DNA of 27,003 nucleotides from contig CAZSWJ010000015.1 of the NCBI GenBank assembly GCA_964611095.1, forward strand, positions 1 to 27,003, given 5' to 3'. This document shows, piece after piece, positions 22,810-27,003 of this stretch. Positions within the stretch are counted from its first letter, which is position 1; each line of letters starts with the position of its first letter. A program made the position numbers and the translations under genes. A model generated the notes under the pieces. That model ran no database searches and had not been told where the DNA came from. It saw only the letters and a program-made list of their open reading frames with translations. This stretch comes from CAZKJL01 sp964611095. GTDB taxonomy: Bacteria; Patescibacteriota; Gracilibacteria; Peribacterales; Peribacteraceae.

Positions 22810-23073
22810 ATGGAACCGACTCGAAAACTCACGCTGGGACAAAAAATCCGCATCGCCTGGATGGCGGCATTCCACAAAAACACTCCCGTCTCCGCCAAAA
22901 TGATCATCGGCGGAGGCGTGCTGTACGGGCTTCTGCCCATCGACGTCATCCCCGACCTGCTGCCCATCATCGGCATCGCCGACGACGCCACGGTGGCGCT
23001 CGTGACCATTCTGGCCTTTCTGCACCTTTCCAAGGCCATCCGCCGCGAACTGGAACGAACGGAAGCCGCCTAA
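22810..23073 (+). CDS. DUF1232 (YkvA-like) membrane protein
   Basis: An 87-residue membrane protein of the DUF1232 family. The signature LLPIDVIPDLLPIIGIADDA (about residues 41-60) is clear, with hydrophobic segments near 31-50 and 60-75. Function of the family is unknown. The ATG at 22810 is preferred because TATGAT ends 6 nt before it; upstream in-frame codons lie in the divergent promoter. It precedes the tRNA-Gly promoter and gene on the same strand. Confidence 0.82.
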   Translation: MEPTRKLTLGQKIRIAWMAAFHKNTPVSAKMIIGGGVLYGLLPIDVIPDLLPIIGIADDATVALVTILAFLHLSKAIRRELERTEAA

Positions 23074-23080
23074 GCGTGCC

Positions 23081-23109
23081 TTGCCACTCAGCACCCGCTT
23101 GTGTAGCAT
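23081..23109 (+). promoter_or_regulatory. promoter of tRNA-Gly
   Basis: TTGCCA (23081-23086) and TAGCAT (23104-23109) with a 17-nt spacer, ending 20 nt before the tRNA. Confidence 0.6.
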
Positions 23110-23129
23110 CTGCTAGCTCTTTTTCTTCC

Positions 23130-23203
23130 GCGGGTATCGTACAATGGTAGTACGGCGCCTTGCCATGGCGCAGACAGGGGTTCGATTCCCCTTACCCGCT
23201 CCA
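23130..23203 (+). tRNA. tRNA-Gly (GCC)
   Basis: A complete cloverleaf: acceptor GCGGGTA with TACCCGC, anticodon stem GCGCC/GGCGC around loop TTGCCAT (anticodon GCC), T arm AGGGG/CCCCT around TTCGATT, discriminator T and encoded CCA (23201-23203). A small reading frame starts only 4 nt after the CCA. Confidence 0.96.
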
Positions 23204-23207
23204 TTTC

Positions 23208-23441
23208 ATGTCCTCCAACAAACCAACCCTTCAACAATATAAGCAGCAACTGGAAACGCTCGGTGAATTCGACATGGGGCCGGTCGCGGATATCACTTTT
23301 CGATTGAGTGAATTGCTTGGACCGGTATATCGAAAAAAATTGGACGCCTTTCTTTCTTCCGACGAGGTCTATAAACCTGATGCAACGAGAAACAAACTCA
23401 TAGCCATCATCAGTGAACATTTGGCATCGGAAAGCAATTAA
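23208..23441 (+). CDS. small hypothetical protein following tRNA-Gly
   Basis: A 77-residue protein of unknown function (MSSNKPTLQQYKQQLE...). It looks soluble and helical with alternating charges and no membrane segment. Its base composition is less GC-rich than the neighbours. It starts 4 nt after the tRNA CCA, so processing of the tRNA 3' end would leave an almost leaderless message. Support is limited to the open frame, protein-like composition and position; I cannot tell it from a chance frame with certainty. Confidence 0.45.
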   Translation: MSSNKPTLQQYKQQLETLGEFDMGPVADITFRLSELLGPVYRKKLDAFLSSDEVYKPDATRNKLIAIISEHLASESN

Positions 23442-23508
23442 TCACTCGACCAAACTTCGAAGGGCTCGACTAAGTGTACGAACCCCCGTAAACCGACATT
23501 CGATCTGA

Positions 23509-23514
23509 TACGAT
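23509..23514 (+). promoter_or_regulatory. -10 box of the gene at 23521
   Basis: TACGAT with an extended -10 TGA before it, ending 6 nt before the GTG. No -35 box. Confidence 0.45.
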
Positions 23515-23520
23515 GGAACC

Positions 23521-23952
23521 GTGAGCAATAAGCCGCGCTTCGATGCGAAGGCATTCACGACTCCCGTCGTCACCCCGACCGACGCACCGTCGGCAAGCGC
23601 CGTACGCCAAAAGGCGCTCGATGATTTCACGCGTGCGTCGCTCAACGTCCTCATGCTTGGGCCGACACTTCGTCCGCACTCATCATTCACGAGAGACGCC
23701 GTCGCGGCACTCGTGACGTTGATCATCGCCGAAAGGCGGATGCGTGGAGGGCACGAGCACATCAGTGCGGCCGACATGCTGAACACATGCGGTACGCCGC
23801 CCGAACTGCACTCGGTTCTCTTGGAAGGAATGGAGGCCCAGATGCAACGAAGACTCGCGCAGCAACCCGAAACGGTGGCGAAGGCCGATGAAGCCGCGAT
23901 ACGCGCGGATATTGTGAATCGCATGCGCGAATCATTCGGTTCGACGAACTGA
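23521..23952 (+). CDS. hypothetical soluble protein
   Basis: A 143-residue protein of unknown family. The first 30 residues are Pro/Thr/Ser/Ala-rich, then a mainly helical region (ARQKALDDFTRASLNVLML, AVAALVTLIIAERRMRGG, a Met/Gln-rich helix MEAQMQRRLAQQP) with no clear membrane segment. The GTG start at 23521 is supported by TACGAT 6 nt upstream. A competing frame of similar length exists on the opposite strand, but it has no promoter signal and this frame has the composition of the neighbours. Its stop is one base from the stop of the convergent MFS gene. Confidence 0.6.
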   Translation: MSNKPRFDAKAFTTPVVTPTDAPSASAVRQKALDDFTRASLNVLMLGPTLRPHSSFTRDAVAALVTLIIAERRMRGGHEHISAADMLNTCGTPPELHSVLLEGMEAQMQRRLAQQPETVAKADEAAIRADIVNRMRESFGSTN

Positions 23953-23953
23953 T

Positions 23954-25381
23954 TTAGATTGCGTGCACATGCGCGTGGCTGGCTGTATCGATCGATGTCT
24001 TCTTGTTCCGGATAAGCGCCAAGCCGATCACGGTACCCAGAACGATGATGCCGACCGCGGCCATGAATGCGTACGAGTAACCCATCACCATGGCTTCCGC
24101 GGTACCGAGCGACGCGTGGCTTGCCGTCACCGAAGCGGCGATACTGGAAAGAATGGCGAGACCCAATGCTCCGCCCATCTGCTGCGACGTGTTGATGAGA
24201 CCCGATGCGAGTCCCGCTTCGTTCTGCGTAACGCCAGACGTCGCCGCAACCATGAGCGGCATGAACGTCATGGCCATGCCGACGGGCATGATGATGACGC
24301 TGGGGAGAATGTCGACCCAGTAGTTACCGAGAACCGGGATGCGCGTGAGCCACGCGATGCCGATGGCGACGCACAGCGGACCGCCGATGAGGAACGGGGT
24401 ATATCCGAAGCGCGTCACTCCCCTGGCCATGCGCTGCGAGAGCGAACCCAAGATGATGGGAAACGGCAAGAAGCTGAGCCCCGCCATGAGCGGCGAATAC
24501 TGGAGCACTCCTTGAATGTAGAGCGAGAGAAGGAAGAACATGCCGAACGACCCGGCCGAAATGGGAGCGCTCATGAGGTTGGCTCCGGTGATGTTGCGGA
24601 TCTTGAAGATGGAGAGCGGCATGAGCGGATGCTTGCTGATGGACTCGTTCCACACGAATCCTCCGAGGAGCGCGATGACTGCCACACCGCCCCAAAGCGT
24701 CCACGAATTTGTCCAACCCCACACGGGAGCCTGGCTCACGACGTAGACGAGGAGCACAAGCCCGCTCGTCACGAGCAGGGCACCCGGAATATCCAGGTCG
24801 TGATGTTCGGATTCCTGTTTCTCGTGGGGCAAGAGCTTGGCGATGGCGATGGAAATGAGAATGCCGATGGGCACGTTGATGAAGAAGTTCCACCTCCAGT
24901 TGAGGTACTGCGTGAGCACTCCGCCGAGGAGCAAACCGACGGCTGCTCCACCCGTTGCCACGGTCGTCCAGTGACCGAGCGCGCGGTTACGCTCCTTCCC
25001 TTCCGCGAACGTGATGAGAACGACGGACAAAGCGGCCGGAGACATGAGCGCCGCGGCGACTCCTTGGAACGCGCGGAGCACGATGAGCATCATCGGGGAC
25101 TCCGAGATGCCGATAAGGAATGACAAGACGGTGAAAGCACCGAGACCGACGAGGAGCACCCTGCGATGACCGAAAATATCGGCGGCACGGCCTCCGAGGA
25201 GCAGGAATCCGCCGAACGTGAGCGCGTACGCCGTCACGACCCACTGGAGCGTGTGCGTATCGAAGTGGAGCGACGCCTGAATGGCCGGAAGCGCCACGTT
25301 CGTGATGCACACGTCGAGCACCACCATGAACTGGGCGACCGCAACGAGGACGAAGATGAACCAAGGAGATCGAGCTTTCAT
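23954..25381 (-). CDS. DHA2-family (14-helix) MFS drug exporter
   Basis: A 475-residue major-facilitator protein with 14 predicted membrane helices. Marks of the DHA2/EmrB-QacA type are LDVCITNVALPAI in helix 1, the motif-A loop GGRAADIFGHRRVLL, and LNWRWNFFINVPIGI. These proton antiporters export hydrophobic drugs, bile salts or metabolites. The C-terminus ends in a His-rich stretch (HAHVHAI). The start at 25381 gives helix 1 directly; the longer frame to 25681 would overlap the divergent gene. A TTGTAT/TAAACT promoter lies upstream. No regulator or membrane-fusion partner gene adjoins it. Such transporters are less typical of small-genome CPR bacteria, so acquisition by transfer is possible. 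Confidence 0.9.
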   Translation of the reverse strand: MKARSPWFIFVLVAVAQFMVVLDVCITNVALPAIQASLHFDTHTLQWVVTAYALTFGGFLLLGGRAADIFGHRRVLLVGLGAFTVLSFLIGISESPMMLIVLRAFQGVAAALMSPAALSVVLITFAEGKERNRALGHWTTVATGGAAVGLLLGGVLTQYLNWRWNFFINVPIGILISIAIAKLLPHEKQESEHHDLDIPGALLVTSGLVLLVYVVSQAPVWGWTNSWTLWGGVAVIALLGGFVWNESISKHPLMPLSIFKIRNITGANLMSAPISAGSFGMFFLLSLYIQGVLQYSPLMAGLSFLPFPIILGSLSQRMARGVTRFGYTPFLIGGPLCVAIGIAWLTRIPVLGNYWVDILPSVIIMPVGMAMTFMPLMVAATSGVTQNEAGLASGLINTSQQMGGALGLAILSSIAASVTASHASLGTAEAMVMGYSYAFMAAVGIIVLGTVIGLALIRNKKTSIDTASHAHVHAI

Positions 25382-25401
25382 GATTGGTTGAGAACTAAAG
25401 C

Positions 25402-25429
25402 AGTTTAGAGATTCTCCGCGAAAATACAA
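25402..25429 (-). promoter_or_regulatory. candidate promoter of the MFS gene
   Basis: On the minus strand TTGTAT (25424-25429), a 16-nt spacer and TAAACT (25402-25407). The ATG at 25381 is 20 nt further, giving a short leader rather than a leaderless message. Confidence 0.4.
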
Positions 25430-25440
25430 GACGCGGCATG

Positions 25441-25446
25441 TACCAT
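25441..25446 (+). promoter_or_regulatory. -10 box of the orphan gene at 25457
   Basis: TACCAT ending 10 nt before the ATG. It lies 12 nt beyond the -35 box of the divergent MFS promoter. Confidence 0.35.
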
Positions 25447-25456
25447 ATGCATACCG

Positions 25457-25969
25457 ATGACCAAGCGAACGACAGTGACGGTGAATGACTTGATGCAGAA
25501 AAACTGCACCTACGAGCTCACGGAGCCCGAGGGAAAGAACTTCGATCCCCGCTTCACGCCCGATCTCACGCCGAAGCAAATGCTGGAGCTCGGCGTCTTC
25601 GGCGGAAAATACATGACCGATTGCCGTGACGAATTCCCGGCCGATTGGTTCGAGAAAGCGAAACTGTGTCACGAGAAGCACGACCCGAAACTGAACTGCT
25701 TCGGCATCAACGCGAGCCAGTCACTCGCAATATGGCGTAAGAAGGGCTGGATCCATCCCGCCGACCCGCGCGGTTGGTTCCAGTGGTACTGCCGCTACTA
25801 CATGGGCAGGCGCATGCCGCAGGAAGACGACAGACAAATCAAACGCTGGTTCGCCATCCGCAGACACATCGCGCAGATCAGGAACAATTGCGAACCCGGG
25901 AACCTGCTGTGCCGCAGGAGGCAGCGCCAGGCCGTACTGCACTGGGCGTACGACAGTCGCAGGATCTGA
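25457..25969 (+). CDS. conserved protein of unknown function
   Basis: A 170-residue soluble, basic protein. Residues 25-65 (FDPRFTPDLTPKQMLELGVFGG, DEFPADWF) and 85-168 (QSLAIWRKKGWIHPADPRGWFQWYC, RRMPQEDDRQIKRW, NCEPGNLLCRRRQRQAVLHWAYDSR) are dense in Trp, Arg, Pro and Cys. I recall closely similar sequences annotated as hypothetical in many bacteria and some eukaryotes, but know of no function. Cysteines 17, 56, 71, 81, 111, 145 and 152 might bind metal, though no classic C-x2-C motif is seen. The start is the ATG with TACCAT 10 nt upstream. Codon use resembles the neighbours. Confidence 0.8.
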   Translation: MTKRTTVTVNDLMQKNCTYELTEPEGKNFDPRFTPDLTPKQMLELGVFGGKYMTDCRDEFPADWFEKAKLCHEKHDPKLNCFGINASQSLAIWRKKGWIHPADPRGWFQWYCRYYMGRRMPQEDDRQIKRWFAIRRHIAQIRNNCEPGNLLCRRRQRQAVLHWAYDSRRI

Positions 25970-26077
25970 AAAAATTCACGAAACAAAATTCATACCCAGG
26001 CAACGTCGGTTTGTCATGAACTCGGAGACCCACCGTCTCAGGTGCATCTCTTCTTCTATCACTTCCTTCCATTCCCC
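25970..26077. other. intergenic region before the SLH-cupredoxin gene
   Basis: These 108 nt hold a small GAGAC/GTCTC hairpin (near 26025-26039) and a pyrimidine-rich stretch before the ATG, partly resembling the heptamer repeats (CACTTCC, TTCCATT). I see no strong promoter or terminator. Confidence 0.35.
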
Positions 26078-27003
26078 ATGAAAAAGTCTCTTACTTCCAT
26101 CATCGGCTTGGCCGGGATGCTCGTGCCTCTCATGGCCAGCGCCATCGGCATTCAAGTCATCGTCGACGGACAAACCGTCGTGTTCAGCGACGTGCCGCAG
26201 TCGGCATGGTTCGCCACGTACGTACAAACGGCTGCCGAAACGGGCATCGCCACCGGTTACCGTGACAGCAAAGGAAAGCTCACCGGAAAATTCGGTCCTG
26301 AAAAGAGCGTGACCGTCGCCGAAGCACTCAAGATCGCATCGGAGTCCGCGGGCTACGACGAAACCGCCTTCGGCGCCGTCGTCGACAGCGGTGTGACTCA
26401 CTGGGCTTCGGCCTACGTGTCCGTCGGCAAGTCCGAAGGCTTCCCCACCGTCAGCGGAACCGTTCGTCTCGATAACGCCGCAACGCGTGCTCAAGTCGCT
26501 TCCATGATCGCCTCCGCATTCCGCGCCGATCTCAAGACGACGATCAGCGGCGTACCCTTCAAGGACGTGAAAACCGCAACGACCTACGGACAAGCCATCG
26601 AAGCACTGCAGCTCAAGGGCGTCATCTCGGGTGACCTCGACGTCAACAATCAGCCTACCGGCATGTTCCGCCCCATCGAGCCCATCAATCGCGCCGAAGT
26701 CGTGAAGATGGCTATCGAGGCCAAGGCCAAGTACGGCACACCGGGCAAAGACCGTAAACCGTCCACGGACGTCATGAGCCAGCTCGTCGTCACGTACCGT
26801 GACACCGGCTTCTCCCCTTCCGTTCTGCACGTAAAGAAGGGCGACATCGTCACCTTCAAGAACGAGAGCAACGGCCAACTCCTGGTCGCCAGCAACCCGC
26901 ACCCGACGCACAGCGACCTTCTGGGATTCGAATCCCAGAGCATTCTCATCGGAGGTGAGTACAAGTACACCTTCACGAAGACCGGAACCTGGGGTTACCA
27001 CAA
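26078..27003 (+). CDS. SLH-domain protein with C-terminal cupredoxin domain (3' truncated)
   Basis: The frame is open to the end of the window (308 full codons). Signal peptide 1-22 (cleaved after ASA), then three SLH-like units (about 36-95, 98-155, 160-225) with FSDVPQSAWFATYVQTAAETGIATGY, FKDVKTATTYGQAIEALQLKGVISG and FRPIEPINRAEVVKMAIEAK, and from about 240 a cupredoxin-like beta sandwich with VTYRDTGFSPSVLHVKKGDIVTFKNES, NPHPTHSDL and the start of a GTWGYH copper-site region. Expected partner ligands lie beyond the window. It is likely exported and wall-bound. No Shine-Dalgarno sequence is seen; a weak TATCAC (26057-26062) lies 15 nt upstream of the ATG. Confidence 0.85.
   Translation, partial: MKKSLTSIIGLAGMLVPLMASAIGIQVIVDGQTVVFSDVPQSAWFATYVQTAAETGIATGYRDSKGKLTGKFGPEKSVTVAEALKIASESAGYDETAFGAVVDSGVTHWASAYVSVGKSEGFPTVSGTVRLDNAATRAQVASMIASAFRADLKTTISGVPFKDVKTATTYGQAIEALQLKGVISGDLDVNNQPTGMFRPIEPINRAEVVKMAIEAKAKYGTPGKDRKPSTDVMSQLVVTYRDTGFSPSVLHVKKGDIVTFKNESNGQLLVASNPHPTHSDLLGFESQSILIGGEYKYTFTKTGTWGYH

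Noticed and set aside
23442..23924. Minus-strand open frame opposite the 23521 gene (160 codons)
   Set aside because: Ser/Ala/Arg-rich product, no start signal, and it overlaps a frame with a start-proximal extended -10 box. Not fully excluded.
25976..27001. Minus-strand open frame opposite the SLH-cupredoxin gene
   Set aside because: The plus strand gives a signal peptide, SLH motifs and a cupredoxin domain; the minus product has no recognisable pattern.
1..27003. CRISPR array, insertion sequence or prophage
   Set aside because: No regularly spaced repeats of CRISPR length, no transposase or integrase, and no phage structural genes seen. The heptamers are direct tandem repeats without spacers.

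Overview
The window is a compact, GC-rich bacterial chromosome segment with two tRNA genes, 23 confident or likely protein genes and two weaker calls. Small Mur-ligase, VirB4 and VirB2-like pilin genes, S-layer-homology (SLH) proteins, a Pur-alpha-like DUF3276 protein and very short intergenic gaps suggest a Patescibacteria/CPR-type organism, possibly of the Peregrinibacteria-Gracilibacteria side. That placement is inference from gene style only. UGA acts as a normal stop (for example after the SanA-like, fmt and 23521 genes), so the code-25 lineages are unlikely.

Layout. 1-6.9 kb: tRNA-Met, a SanA/DUF218 protein, an EamA transporter, then a plus-strand run of alpha/beta hydrolase, membrane-anchored MurF-like ligase, DegT-type aminotransferase, FemAB-like transferase and a small membrane protein; this looks like a cell-envelope peptide or sugar locus. 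7-10.2 kb (minus): SH3/deacetylase-like lipoprotein and argS. 10.2-10.5 kb: a divergent intergenic region with clustered DnaA boxes and an AT-rich stretch, a candidate oriC. 10.5-13.4 kb: coiled-coil lipoprotein and a VirB4 ATPase. 13.5-17.4 kb: nrnA-like DHH phosphoesterase, rbfA, fmt, a calcium-repeat/SLH surface protein and a DUF3276 protein. 17.6-22 kb (minus): metG, three tandem VirB2-like pilins and mgtE. 22-27 kb: TfoX-like and VOC proteins, DUF1232 protein, tRNA-Gly, small unknown proteins, a DHA2 drug exporter, an orphan conserved protein and a truncated SLH-cupredoxin protein.

Two properties run through the whole window. First, almost no start codon has a Shine-Dalgarno sequence at normal spacing. 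Instead, many starts have a TAnnnT-type -10 hexamer ending only 6-10 nt upstream, several with a -35 hexamer 17 nt further up, so the transcripts are probably leaderless. This also corrects several start codons, notably that of the first pilin, where the longer reading frame would begin inside the -35 box. Second, short tandem heptamer repeats (ACTTTCC-like and TACCCGC) lie inside two coding regions and in two intergenic regions.

Functionally the window joins housekeeping translation genes (argS, metG, fmt, rbfA, two tRNAs) with envelope and surface genes (Mur ligase, FemAB, SLH proteins, lipoproteins) and parts of a type IV secretion/pilus machine (VirB4 plus three pilins).
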